DNA from: Stutzerimonas stutzeri
Lineage (GTDB): Bacteria; Pseudomonadota; Gammaproteobacteria; Pseudomonadales; Pseudomonadaceae
DNA: 64,000 nucleotides
Reading direction: 5' to 3'
NCBI RefSeq assembly: GCF_002909485.1
Contig: NZ_PPXG01000010.1
Location: 141,744-205,743, forward strand
The translations under genes were made by a program, and so were the position numbers. The notes under the pieces are model-generated. The model was not told where the DNA came from and did no database searches. It worked only from the letters and a program-made list of their open reading frames with translations. Of the stretch, positions 38,962 to 47,642 are shown in pieces. Each line of letters starts with the position of its first letter. The stretch's first letter is position 1.

Positions 38962-39758
38962 TCCAGCACCTCGACGGGCATCCCAACCGCCAATTGACCG
39001 GTGCCTTCTGAGATCAGGTTCTGCCCGAAGAACACCCCGCCCTGGCCTTTTCGGTAAGACAGCAGCGTATTCAGGGGCTCACGGTCCGGATCGCGCTCCG
39101 CGCTGAGCGGATCGATGGTGGGAATGACGCACCGCGAACAGGGTTTGACGATACGAAAGGTCAGCTGGCCAATGCGAATGCGCTTCCAGGCGTCCTCGGC
39201 ATATGGCTCGGTGCCGCTTATGACCAGATTCGGGCGGAACCGCAGCATCTCCAGCGGGCGACCAACGCGACGTACCAAGTCATCCAGCGATGCCTGGCCG
39301 ATTAGCAGAAAGGGAAATCCATCGCTGAATGCCGTTCGCTCACCCAACCGCGAATAGTCCAGATCGACCTGGATGCCGTCATCCTCCGGCAGGTAAACCA
39401 AGCGACAGGCCTGGCCAAGAAAGTGCGACAGCCAGGTCGCTGCTGTTTCGCCTGCGTCCGGCACCACGGGATTGGAGCTCCACACCTGTACGCAACGCAT
39501 CTCTTTACGGTCTGGCACTTGAACCAGCAGCTCCTGCATGCCTGGCGCGGCTAGGCGTAATGCGCTATCGCCCTGCCAGCGGGCCTGTAACAGCGCCATC
39601 CTGGGTATTGCGCGCTGGGTAAGGAACCGCCCGGTGCCGGCCGCCACCACCATCCAGCGGCGATCGCCGAGCAGCCCAAGCGCATCGCTCGCGCAATGCT
39701 GCAGCGATTCGCCTGCGGCGGATTTGAGTGGAAAGCGATAGAGCGAGGAGAGTTGCAT
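38958..39758 (-). CDS. MOSC-domain protein (YcbX-like)
   Basis: A 266-residue protein: MOSC_N beta-barrel (SLYRFPLKSAAGESLQ...LGLLGDRRWMVV, about 1-120) and MOSC domain (about 125-260) with the conserved KPCSRCVIPTIDP, whose Cys would bind the molybdenum cofactor. YcbX and its relatives reduce N-hydroxylated compounds using Mo-cofactor; this copy lacks the extra C-terminal ferredoxin domain of E. coli YcbX, so it needs a separate electron donor. ATG has GGAGG upstream. Confidence 0.9.
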   Translation of the reverse strand: MQLSSLYRFPLKSAAGESLQHCASDALGLLGDRRWMVVAAGTGRFLTQRAIPRMALLQARWQGDSALRLAAPGMQELLVQVPDRKEMRCVQVWSSNPVVPDAGETAATWLSHFLGQACRLVYLPEDDGIQVDLDYSRLGERTAFSDGFPFLLIGQASLDDLVRRVGRPLEMLRFRPNLVISGTEPYAEDAWKRIRIGQLTFRIVKPCSRCVIPTIDPLSAERDPDREPLNTLLSYRKGQGGVFFGQNLISEGTGQLAVGMPVEVLE

Positions 39759-39835
39759 GCTGCGCCTCCATGGAGATAGCGCAGCAGCATATCAGGGCGT
39801 GGCTACACGTTTCAGCCGCTGGAGAGCAGGCGCAT

Positions 39836-40768
39836 TCAGCCTTGCTCTTCCATCTTCAAGCGATCCTGAATCACGTCCACGAGCTTTTCCGGCTGGAACT
39901 TGGAGAGGAAGTTGTCACATCCGACCTTTTGCACCATCGCCAGGTTAAAGCTACCGGACAGCGAGGTGTGCAGCACCACATAGAGATCGCGCAGGCGTGG
40001 GTCATGACGAATTTCAGTGGTCAGACGATAACCGTCCATCTCCGGCATCTCAGCATCGGTAAAGACCATCAGCAACTTTTCGGTCAGCACTTCGCCAGCG
40101 TCCGCCCATGCCTTGAGCATGTTCAGGCCCTTCAAGCCGTCACTGGCAGTGTGAATCTTCAAGCCGAGCTGGCTAAGGGTTTCGCGCAGCTGCGACAGCG
40201 CAACCGTAGAGTCGTCCACACAAAGCACTTCTCTGCCCCGCGCGCGCTCGAGGCCCGGATCAGCGAGACGTTCGGCGGAAATACTGGTGTCATAAGGCAC
40301 AATTTCGGCCAGCACCTTTTCCACGTCGATCACTTCCACCAACTCGTCATCGACCTTGGTGATGGAGGTCAGATAGTGCTGGCGACCCGCTGTGGTCGGC
40401 GGCGGCATCACCGACTCCCAATTGAGGTTGACGATACGGTCCACGCCGCCGACCAGAAAGGCCTGCACGGTGCGGTTGTATTCGGTGACGATAATGGTGC
40501 TGCGCTCATCCGGCACGAGCGGCCGCAAGCCTATCGCGCGCGACAGGTCGACTACCGGCAGCGTCTGGCCGCGAAGGTTGACCACACCACACACCGAACT
40601 GTGCCGGTGCGGCATGAGGGTCATCTTCGGCAGTTGGACGACTTCCTGGACCTTGAAGACGTTGATGGCAAACTTCTGCCGCCCGCCGAGCCGGAACATG
40701 AGAATCTCGAGGCGATTCTGCCCCACTAGACGGGTGCGTTGATCGACTGAATCGAGAATGCCGGCCAT
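39836..40768 (-). CDS. cheV: Chemotaxis coupling protein CheV
   Basis: A 310-residue fusion of a CheW domain (about 18-160) and a response-receiver domain (about 178-305) with phospho-acceptor D238 in MVFTDAEMPEMDG, acid pair DD at 185-186 and Lys at KVGCDNFLSKF. CheV couples chemoreceptors to the CheA kinase and is tuned by phosphorylation. A textbook flagellar sigma-28 promoter sits upstream, tying it to motility genes. ATG has AAGGAG 9 nt upstream. Confidence 0.96.
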   Translation of the reverse strand: MAGILDSVDQRTRLVGQNRLEILMFRLGGRQKFAINVFKVQEVVQLPKMTLMPHRHSSVCGVVNLRGQTLPVVDLSRAIGLRPLVPDERSTIIVTEYNRTVQAFLVGGVDRIVNLNWESVMPPPTTAGRQHYLTSITKVDDELVEVIDVEKVLAEIVPYDTSISAERLADPGLERARGREVLCVDDSTVALSQLRETLSQLGLKIHTASDGLKGLNMLKAWADAGEVLTEKLLMVFTDAEMPEMDGYRLTTEIRHDPRLRDLYVVLHTSLSGSFNLAMVQKVGCDNFLSKFQPEKLVDVIQDRLKMEEQG

Positions 40769-40801
40769 TTCCAGGCTCCTTGGGAGAACAATGTAAAAGG
40801 C

Positions 40802-40828
40802 ATATCGGCCGTATCTGCCGAGGCTTTA
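40802..40828 (-). promoter_or_regulatory. Sigma-28 (FliA) promoter of cheV
   Basis: Read on the minus strand: TAAAGCCT, 11-bp spacer, GCCGATAT, against the FliA consensus TAAAGTTT-N11-GCCGATAA. It lies 34-60 bp upstream of the cheV start codon. Confidence 0.8.
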
Positions 40829-40886
40829 TGTACCGCCAGTTGTTTTTTTCAACCCGCGGCGCCCTCGCCCCCAAAAGGCCTCTCGT

Positions 40887-41798
40887 CTATTGCGGCTCGG
40901 TGTTTCGGCTCAGAAGCGGCGAATCCGCCGGCAGATGCATGCGCAACGACCCGGCCCGCACCTCGAAACGCAACCGGGCGCCGGTAAGCGGCTCGCCATC
41001 CAGATTGATGTCGATTGGCGTCGGTGCTTCAACGTCGAGCCAAGGCACCCGCGCACTCACCGACACCGCATCGACACCCAGCAGGCCGCCGCTCAGGAGC
41101 GTGCCCAGGGTGCCGACAGCATCGGCAGGCGCCGGCACGATGCACACATCCAGCAGCCCGTCGTCAATCGTCGCCTGCGGGCAAAGTAGCTGCCCACCAC
41201 CCGCTTGCCGCCCGTTGCCAATTCCCAACGCGAGAAACTCACCTTCCCACTCGAAACCCGGACCGCTGAAGCGGCCCCGAGTCGATCGAATCTCGGCAAA
41301 GCGGCTCAAACCCGTCAGCAGGTAAGCACCTCCACCCAACACGCGCTTGAGGTCTTCGGATGTACTGGCCGTGACTTGAGAGCCGAAGCCTCCAGTGGCC
41401 ATATTGACGAACGGTTGACCATTCATCTCGCCAACGTCAATGGTCTGTGGCAGCTCACCCAGCAACGCAAGCGCGTCAAACGGATCGAGCGGAACGCCGG
41501 CCGCCCGGGCAAAATCATTGGCACTACCCAAGGGCATCAAAGCGAGGCTCGCCGTGGCCTGCGCCTCAAGCATCGCCACCGCCACCTCGCGCAGCGTTCC
41601 ATCGCCACCGCCGGCAATCAGCGTAGGGTATCCGGCCTCGAGCGCTTCGAGCACCAAGCGTTGCGCATCTCCGGGCTCCCACGTAACGCGAACCGCCAGG
41701 TCCCATCCAAGTTCGCGCTGCTTGTTCACAGCCTCGCGAACCTCCTCATTAAGCGCCTGTTTTCCATGCAGTATCAGCAGCGCCTTGGTTTCGCTCAT
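40887..41798 (-). CDS. yegS: Lipid kinase YegS-like protein
   Basis: A 303-residue diacylglycerol-kinase-fold protein: nucleotide-binding motif GGGDGT (63-68), PLGSANDFAR (about 87-97), metal and lipid site with IDVGEMNGQPFVNMATGGFGS, and the C-terminal beta-sandwich with DINLDGEP. E. coli YegS phosphorylates phosphatidylglycerol. Assignment to the family is firm; the physiological lipid is unknown. It is the last gene before the exopolysaccharide locus, which runs the other way. Confidence 0.93.
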   Translation of the reverse strand: MSETKALLILHGKQALNEEVREAVNKQRELGWDLAVRVTWEPGDAQRLVLEALEAGYPTLIAGGGDGTLREVAVAMLEAQATASLALMPLGSANDFARAAGVPLDPFDALALLGELPQTIDVGEMNGQPFVNMATGGFGSQVTASTSEDLKRVLGGGAYLLTGLSRFAEIRSTRGRFSGPGFEWEGEFLALGIGNGRQAGGGQLLCPQATIDDGLLDVCIVPAPADAVGTLGTLLSGGLLGVDAVSVSARVPWLDVEAPTPIDINLDGEPLTGARLRFEVRAGSLRMHLPADSPLLSRNTEPQ

Positions 41799-42174
41799 GG
41801 CCGTTCGTTCCTCACTGTTCGCACCGCTGCATAGGACCGAGTTCCCGCGAGGAAGTTGTGCGCCACAAGCGCAACGGTATTAATCCAAATGTTTGATCAA
41901 TCACACCGCCGGTCAGCGCGTCTTCTTTTGAAAAGCGCGGCCAGCGCTCACCTAGATTTCGATAAAAACCTTTTAAAACAGCTATTTGCATGACGATTTG
42001 AGATTTCCTGATTTTTTTGGTGGCTCGCTGAGTACTACTGAACTCATCCCGAGAGGCACGGTCGGAGCAGGAGTCCCAATCACGGTTGCGATGGCGGCCT
42101 GCTATCACCCTTCCGCGTGCCGCGACGATTAATTCGAGATATGAGCCAGCTTTGAGCTGAGGATGGAGCCTTGT
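41799..42174. other. Divergent control region before the exopolysaccharide locus
   Basis: 376 bp between the divergent yegS and the first exopolysaccharide gene. The part from 41880 to 42030 is markedly AT-rich (stretches such as AAAAACCTTTTAAAA and ATTTTTTTGG), typical of UP elements or H-NS/MvaT-family binding. A possible sigma-54 site is listed separately. No ORF with a ribosome site was found. Confidence 0.5.
42054..42069 (+). promoter_or_regulatory. Candidate sigma-54 promoter of the exopolysaccharide locus
   Basis: A-GGCACG-GTCG-GAGC-A: perfect GGCACG at the -24 block and GC at -12, with the invariant 12-base step from GG to GC; the TT of TTGC is replaced by GA. Predicted start near 42080, giving a leader of about 95 nt. 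Confidence 0.3.
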
Positions 42175-43602
42175 ATGCGCGTACAGTCAGTTGGAACCCT
42201 TGAATATGCTCACCCGAGTTTCGTCGATTACTTTCTGGCAAGCGTCCGCCTGATTCACGGCCTGACGGCCATCCTACCGGGCCTCCTGCTACTGGCCTTC
42301 ATGGACCTCCCCACCACCGGGCCATTCAGTGCATTTCTGGGCTTCTTCGCAGTGCTCAGCATCATCATTTTTCATACCGCAGGCATTTATAGCGAAGAGG
42401 TGTTCAGCACACTGCTGCGCTTTCGCGTCATGCTCCTCGCATGGGCGGCGGCTTTCAGTTTTCTAGTGTTCATGCACCAGGGCATGGGGCTGTTCGGCTA
42501 TCTGGAAGCCAAGCACCTAGCCTTCTGGTTCTTCACGAGCACTGTACTGTTCGGCGCAGAGCGCCTGGCGATGCTGGCCCTGTTCCGCCGACTAATGGCA
42601 CGCGGAATGTTCCTTCAGAACGCGGTAATCCTTGGCGGCACCGATAACGGAATCCGCGTTGCCGAATACCTGCAGAACCACCGCGACATCCGCACTGGCG
42701 TCCTCGGCTTCATTGACGACCGTCTGGAGCGCCTGCCCACAGAGCTGGCCAACCTGCCGCTACTGGGCAACACCCGTGATCTGGAGCGAATGATTCGCGA
42801 AGAGAAAGTCACGCAAGTGCTGGTCGCCCTGCCCTGGTTCGCTGACAGCCGAATCGGCCAGGTGATTGCCGAGCTTCGCAAGCTGCCGGTCAACGTTCTG
42901 CTGGTCCCCGACATGGTTGCCTTCCGCCATGCCGACAAGCGCATCACCGAGATCGGCGGTCTGCCGACCCTCATCGCGTCGGACCTGCCACTGCGTGGTT
43001 GGTCGCCGATGTTCAAGCGCCTGGAAGACATTGTCATCTCCAGCATTGCGCTGCTCGCCGCCGCTCCAGTCATGCTGGCGATAGCCCTGGCGATCAAGCT
43101 CGACTCGCCCGGCCCCGTACTGTTCAAGCAGAAGCGCTATGGCTACAACAATCGCCTGATCGAAGTCTTCAAATTCCGCTCGATGTACCACGAAAAATCC
43201 GATGCAAACGCCGACCGCCAGACCACTCGCGGCGACGACCGGATTACCCGCATCGGCCGCTTCATCCGCAAGACCAGCCTCGATGAACTGCCTCAACTGC
43301 TGAACGTATTTCTCGGCAGCATGTCCATGGTCGGTCCGCGTCCACATGCCACCGCCACCAAAGCTGCCGGCGTGCTGTTCGAGGACGCCGTGGCCGAGTA
43401 CTCCGCGCGTCATCGCGTGAAGCCTGGTATCACCGGATGGGCGCAGATCAACGGCTATCGGGGTGAAACCGACACGCTGGAGAAGATCGAGAAGCGCGTT
43501 GAGTTCGACCTGGACTACATCGAGCGATGGTCAGTCTGGTTCGACCTTTACATCCTCGTGCGTACTCCACCGGCATTGATCTTCAACAAGGATGTGTACT
43601 GA
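42175..43602 (+). CDS. Undecaprenyl-phosphate sugar phosphotransferase (WcaJ/PslA-like), initiates EPS repeat unit
   Basis: A 475-residue polyprenol-phosphate hexose-1-phosphate transferase. Four N-terminal helices, a Rossmann-like CoA-binding domain (about 125-245), a fifth hydrophobic helix (about 285-305) and the catalytic bacterial sugar transferase domain with FKFRSMY, RxTSLDELPQLLNVFLGSMSMVGPRPH and the RHRVKPGITGWAQINGYRG block. It attaches the first sugar phosphate, probably glucose or galactose, to the lipid carrier in the inner membrane. ATG at 42175 is preferred to 42163 because GGAG lies 6 nt upstream of it. Confidence 0.93.
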   Translation: MRVQSVGTLEYAHPSFVDYFLASVRLIHGLTAILPGLLLLAFMDLPTTGPFSAFLGFFAVLSIIIFHTAGIYSEEVFSTLLRFRVMLLAWAAAFSFLVFMHQGMGLFGYLEAKHLAFWFFTSTVLFGAERLAMLALFRRLMARGMFLQNAVILGGTDNGIRVAEYLQNHRDIRTGVLGFIDDRLERLPTELANLPLLGNTRDLERMIREEKVTQVLVALPWFADSRIGQVIAELRKLPVNVLLVPDMVAFRHADKRITEIGGLPTLIASDLPLRGWSPMFKRLEDIVISSIALLAAAPVMLAIALAIKLDSPGPVLFKQKRYGYNNRLIEVFKFRSMYHEKSDANADRQTTRGDDRITRIGRFIRKTSLDELPQLLNVFLGSMSMVGPRPHATATKAAGVLFEDAVAEYSARHRVKPGITGWAQINGYRGETDTLEKIEKRVEFDLDYIERWSVWFDLYILVRTPPALIFNKDVY

Positions 43603-43642
43603 TCGGCGACTGGGCGACCTGCTGCCGAAAAGACTGGAAAAA

Positions 43643-43664
43643 GTCACGCCGCATAAGGCGTGAC
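43643..43664 (+). other. RNA hairpin upstream of a small ORF and the phosphatase gene
   Basis: GTCACGCC, GCATAA loop, GGCGTGAC: perfect 8-bp stem. It ends 12 nt before a small ORF with a strong ribosome site. Could stabilise the mRNA or modulate read-through from the first gene. Confidence 0.45.
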
Positions 43665-43676
43665 AGGAAGGAACTA

Positions 43677-43754
43677 ATGACGCTCCCAAAAATCTCATTT
43701 CCGTTCACCGAGGGCCCCACCCCGGCGACTGCGAACCAGCAGCCACGAGGTTAA
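43677..43754 (+). CDS. Possible 25-residue peptide upstream of the tyrosine phosphatase
   Basis: ATG at 43677 with an AGGAAGGA ribosome site 4-6 nt upstream, 25 sense codons (MTLPKISFPFTEGPTPATAN...), stop TAA at 43752-43754, four bases before the phosphatase ATG. No homology recognised. The strong ribosome site and tight junction suggest translation, perhaps only to couple the phosphatase to upstream translation. Confidence 0.4.
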   Translation: MTLPKISFPFTEGPTPATANQQPRG

Positions 43755-43758
43755 CCCC

Positions 43759-44196
43759 ATGTTCAAGAACATCTTGATCGTCTGTGTTGGAAACATCTGT
43801 CGAAGCCCCGCGGCCGAAGCAATGTTGGCGCACAGACTTCGCGGCCAGGACCTGACGATCAGCTCGGCAGGTATTGGTGCACTAGTAGGTAACCCGATGG
43901 ACAAGACCGCCCATGAAGTATTGCAGGACAACGGACTGGAACTCCCAGCCCACTGCGCCCGCCAGGTCGACAGCCACATGCTGCACCAGGCCGACCTGAT
44001 CCTTGCAATGGAGCATAGCCACATTCAGCACATTCGCCAGATTGCACCCGAAGTGCATGGCAAAACGTTTCTCATCGGCAAATGGCAGGACGACCTGGAA
44101 ATACCAGACCCGTACCGCCAATCCAAACCTGCTTTTGAACATGTCCATAATCTCCTGACGAAATCCGTCGAGAGCTGGCTTCCTTACCTGAAATGA
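43759..44196 (+). CDS. Low-molecular-weight protein-tyrosine phosphatase (Wzb-like)
   Basis: A 145-residue LMW-PTP. Active-site loop C-V-G-N-I-C-R-S with nucleophile C9 and R15; general acid D117 in the D-P-Y motif. It removes phosphate from the Tyr cluster of the Wzc-type kinase encoded 13 bp downstream, a cycle needed for polymer length control and export. ATG has GAGG about 9 nt upstream. Confidence 0.95.
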   Translation: MFKNILIVCVGNICRSPAAEAMLAHRLRGQDLTISSAGIGALVGNPMDKTAHEVLQDNGLELPAHCARQVDSHMLHQADLILAMEHSHIQHIRQIAPEVHGKTFLIGKWQDDLEIPDPYRQSKPAFEHVHNLLTKSVESWLPYLK

Positions 44197-44209
44197 AGAA
44201 GGAACTTCG

Positions 44210-46426
44210 ATGACAACCATGCCCCGCCCAATCTATGAAACCAAAGAGGACAAGGACATCGACCTGGCCCACCTCTTTGACACGTTCATCAACAACCGCG
44301 TGCTCATACTGGGCATCACAGGGTTCTTCGCAGCCCTGGGTATCGCCTATGCGCTGCTCGCTACACCGGTCTATCTCGCAAGCGCGATGATCCAGATCGA
44401 GCCCAAGAGCGGCCTGCCAAGCTTGACCGATGTGGTCAACAGCAACCCACCGGTATCCCCGGCGCAAACCGAGATTGCACTGCTCAAATCGCGCTCGGTG
44501 GTTGGCGGTGCGGTCAGCAACCTGAACCTCGACATCATCATTACCCCCCACCACTTCCCGATCATCGGCGGCTTCATGGCGCGCCGTTTCGAGCCGACGG
44601 AAGAAGGTGAGCTGGGCTGGCACCCGACTGGTCTGGGCGGCTACGCCTGGGGCGGCGAAGTGCTCAAGGTCACTCAGCTAGAAGTACCGGATAAGGTGCA
44701 CGGTAAGGAGCTGACCCTTGAAGCGGCCGAGAACAACGGCTTCATCCTGCGCGACAAGGATGGTGAAGTCGTCGTCCAGGGCGTTGTCGGTGAGCCGGTG
44801 GAGAACGAGGACTATCGCGTCACCGTTGCCGAGCTGAATGCACGCCCGGGCACCACCTTTACCGTGATCAAGAATCGCACGTACAACACCACCGAGAGCT
44901 TCCAGCAGCGTCTGGCGGCAGCCGAGCGTGGCAAGCAGTCCGGAATCGTCAACGTGACGCTTGAGGACCCCAATCCAGCACATGCCATCCGCGTACTGGA
45001 AGAAGTGGCCAACCTCTATGTCGAGCAGAACATCGCGCGCAATGCGGCCGAGGCCACCCAGAGTCTTGAGTTCCTCAACGAGCAGATTCCGACGGTCCGT
45101 CGCCACCTTGAAGCGGCACAAACCGCGCTGAACAAGTACCAGACCGGTTCGCGCTCGGTGGATATCACCGCTGAGACGCAATCGGTGCTCGATCGTATCG
45201 TCGACATGGAGCGTCAGATCTCCGAGCAGAACCTCAAGCGTACCGAGATGGAACGCCGCTTCACCCGCCAGCACCCGAACTTCCAGGCACTGCTGAACCA
45301 GATCAACCAACTGCAACTGCAGAAGGAAGAACTGGAGAAGCAGATCGGCACCCTGCCGTCGACCCAGCAGGAACTGCTGCGCCTGACCCGTGACGTGGAA
45401 GTTTCCTCGGAAACCTACTCCATGCTGCTGAACAAGACCCAGGAGCTGGACATCATCCGTGCCGGTACCGTGGGCAACGTGCGCATCATCGACCACGCTG
45501 CAGCGGATCTGGAGAACCCGGTCAAGCCGAACAAGCCGCTGGTTGTGATCGTCGTTACTTTGCTCGGCGCTCTGCTCGCTACTGCCTTCGTCTATGTCCG
45601 TGAAGCACTCAAGCGCGGTGTAGAGAATCCGGAAGACATCGAGCGTACCGGCACCCCGGTATATGCCTCGATTCCGTTCACCGAGAAGCAGGCTGTGCTG
45701 GAAAAGCGCTTGGCCAACTTCAAGCGTGACAAGAGCACAGCGTCTTACCTGCTGACCGTCAACGACCCGGCCGACCTCGCCACCGAAGCCATGCGCAGCC
45801 TGCGTACCAGCCTGCACTTCGCGATGATCGAAGCCAAGAACAACGTACTGATGATCACCGGCCCGAGCCCGGCGGTAGGCAAGTCGTTCGTCACCACCAA
45901 CCTCGCCGCGGTCGTCGCTCAATCCGGCAAGCGCGTGCTGCTGGTCGACGCCGACATGCGCAAGGGCTACCTGCACAAGGTCATGCGCTGTGACGGTGAC
46001 AAGGGTCTGTCCGACATCCTTTCCGGCCGCATCACCCTGTTCGATGCCATCCAGAAGACTCAGTTGAACAACCTGCACGTGATCACGCACGGCCAGCTGC
46101 CGCCGAACCCGTCTGAGCTGTTGATGCACGAGAACTTCTCTCGCTTCGTCAAAGAGATCAGCCACATGTACGACCTGGTGATCTTCGATACCCCGCCGAT
46201 TCTGGCGGTCACCGATGCAGCGCTGGTCGGCAGCCAGGCAGGTACCACGCTGATGGTCACCCGCTACGGCCTGAACGGTGTGAAGGAAATCGAAGCGGCC
46301 AAGCGTCGCCTCGAGCAGAACGGCCTGATGGTCAAAGGCGTGATCTTCAACGCCGTCGTACGCAAGGCGTCTACCTACGGCGAGTACGGTTACTACCAGT
46401 ACGAATACGCCAGTACCACCAAGTAA
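44210..46426 (+). CDS. wzc: Wzc-type bacterial tyrosine kinase / chain-length regulator
   Basis: A 738-residue inner-membrane protein. Wzz domain flanked by two helices (about 29-52 and 445-467), a long periplasmic coiled coil, and a cytoplasmic BY-kinase domain with Walker A GPSPAVGKS (551-559), Walker A' VLLVDADMRKG and Walker B VIFDTPP. The C-terminus is a tyrosine cluster (YGEYGYYQYEY), the autophosphorylation tail. It works with Wza and Wzy to set chain length and gate export. Kinase and phosphatase order matches other Wzx/Wzy loci. Confidence 0.95.
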   Translation: MTTMPRPIYETKEDKDIDLAHLFDTFINNRVLILGITGFFAALGIAYALLATPVYLASAMIQIEPKSGLPSLTDVVNSNPPVSPAQTEIALLKSRSVVGGAVSNLNLDIIITPHHFPIIGGFMARRFEPTEEGELGWHPTGLGGYAWGGEVLKVTQLEVPDKVHGKELTLEAAENNGFILRDKDGEVVVQGVVGEPVENEDYRVTVAELNARPGTTFTVIKNRTYNTTESFQQRLAAAERGKQSGIVNVTLEDPNPAHAIRVLEEVANLYVEQNIARNAAEATQSLEFLNEQIPTVRRHLEAAQTALNKYQTGSRSVDITAETQSVLDRIVDMERQISEQNLKRTEMERRFTRQHPNFQALLNQINQLQLQKEELEKQIGTLPSTQQELLRLTRDVEVSSETYSMLLNKTQELDIIRAGTVGNVRIIDHAAADLENPVKPNKPLVVIVVTLLGALLATAFVYVREALKRGVENPEDIERTGTPVYASIPFTEKQAVLEKRLANFKRDKSTASYLLTVNDPADLATEAMRSLRTSLHFAMIEAKNNVLMITGPSPAVGKSFVTTNLAAVVAQSGKRVLLVDADMRKGYLHKVMRCDGDKGLSDILSGRITLFDAIQKTQLNNLHVITHGQLPPNPSELLMHENFSRFVKEISHMYDLVIFDTPPILAVTDAALVGSQAGTTLMVTRYGLNGVKEIEAAKRRLEQNGLMVKGVIFNAVVRKASTYGEYGYYQYEYASTTK

Positions 46427-46435
46427 AAGTGATTC

Positions 46436-46463
46436 GCATGGCGACGGCCCCCCGTCGCCATGC
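46436..46463 (+). terminator. Perfect 12-bp hairpin between wzc and the GH5 gene
   Basis: GCATGGCGACGG (46436-46447), CCCC loop, CCGTCGCCATGC (46452-46463), 9 nt after the wzc stop codon. A T-run (TTTTTTT, about 46491-46497) follows only some 28 nt later, so it may act as a partial terminator or as a 3' stabiliser that leaves kinase mRNA more abundant than downstream mRNA. Confidence 0.6.
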
Positions 46464-46556
46464 CGAACACCGCATTCACCCCCCTTTTTTTCAACTGCCT
46501 AACAACTGACCTTTAGCGCGTCAGTATTTTTTTTTGCCTGAGGATAGGTGCTAGCA

Positions 46557-47624
46557 ATGACCAGATACCCCAACCGGCCAGCAGGACGCGCAACACGACT
46601 GGCTCTGGCGCTGGTTGCCACACTGACCGCTGCCGGCGCATGCGCTACCGATTGGCCGACTTCAGACAAGGGTCTGGCCCTGCTCGGGGTCAATATCTCT
46701 GGCGCCGGATTTGCCCCGCACGTGACTCCGGGCAAGAACGGCACGCACTACTTCTACCCGGAAAAAAAGCACTTCAAGTACTACGCCGATCAGGGCATTC
46801 GCCTGATTCGCTTTCCGTTCATCTGGGAGCGAGTTCAACACTCGCTCGACAAAGGATTGAACTTCGATCAGATCCGGTTGTTGAAGAAGACCCTGGATCT
46901 GGCGGCCATGAACGGCCAGAAGGTCATTCTGGACATGCACAACTATGGTCGTTATCACGGCGAACTCATCGGCTCGAGCAAGGTGCCCTACGAGGCCTAT
47001 GCATCGGTCTGGCGCCAGCTGGCGGAGCACTTCAAGGGCCATCGCGGCCTGCTGGGCTACGACATCATGAACGAACCCCACGGCACAGTAGGCCTCTGGC
47101 CTGGCGCCGCCCAGGCTGCCGTCGATGCAATCCGTGAGGTGGACGACCAGACCTTGATCTTCGTCGAGGGCGAACGCTGGTCGAGCGCTTATCACTGGCC
47201 GCAGGTGAACGCCAACTTCCTTATCAACGACCCAGCCGACCGCATCGTCTACGAAGCGCACCTGTACTTCGACCAGGACTTTTCCGGCAAGTACATGGAA
47301 AAGACCAGCCGCGACATTGACCCGATGATCGGCGTCGAACGAGCCCGCCCCTTCATCGAGTGGCTTAAGAAGCATGGCCAGAAAGGCTTTCTCGGCGAAT
47401 ACGGCATCCCCGACGACCTGCCCGAAGCTGCCGAGGCGATGGACAACCTGCTCGCCTACCTCAATGACAACTGCGTGCCCAGTGCGTACTGGGCCGGCGG
47501 CCCCGGCTGGGGCACTTACAAACTTTCAATAGAGCCGCGCAATGGAAAGGACCGTCCGCAGATGGAGCTGATGCGCAAACATCTGACAAACGACTGCACC
47601 GCGATTGGCCCCCACGCTGACTGA
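46557..47624 (+). CDS. Secreted glycoside hydrolase family 5 (cellulase-like)
   Basis: A 355-residue exported GH5 enzyme: signal peptide (about 1-30, ALALVATLTAAGACA), then a TIM barrel with LIRFPFIWERVQ, VILDMHNYG, catalytic acid E173 in IMNEPHG and nucleophile E281 in GFLGEYGIP. It should cut a beta-glucan-type bond. Within the exopolysaccharide locus its role is probably trimming or clearing polymer in the periplasm, like PslG or BcsZ, rather than feeding. ATG at 46557 follows AGGTG 6 nt upstream. Confidence 0.92.
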   Translation: MTRYPNRPAGRATRLALALVATLTAAGACATDWPTSDKGLALLGVNISGAGFAPHVTPGKNGTHYFYPEKKHFKYYADQGIRLIRFPFIWERVQHSLDKGLNFDQIRLLKKTLDLAAMNGQKVILDMHNYGRYHGELIGSSKVPYEAYASVWRQLAEHFKGHRGLLGYDIMNEPHGTVGLWPGAAQAAVDAIREVDDQTLIFVEGERWSSAYHWPQVNANFLINDPADRIVYEAHLYFDQDFSGKYMEKTSRDIDPMIGVERARPFIEWLKKHGQKGFLGEYGIPDDLPEAAEAMDNLLAYLNDNCVPSAYWAGGPGWGTYKLSIEPRNGKDRPQMELMRKHLTNDCTAIGPHAD

Positions 47625-47642
47625 TTCTGGAGTGACTCGAAC

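Noticed and set aside
41880..42030. Possible JUMPstart/ops element before the EPS locus
   Set aside because: The GGCGGTAG core was not found; only AT-richness is visible.
44678..46165. Long minus-strand ORF (495 codons) opposite wzc
   Set aside because: Shadow of the wzc coding frame; low-complexity translated sequence and no ribosome site.
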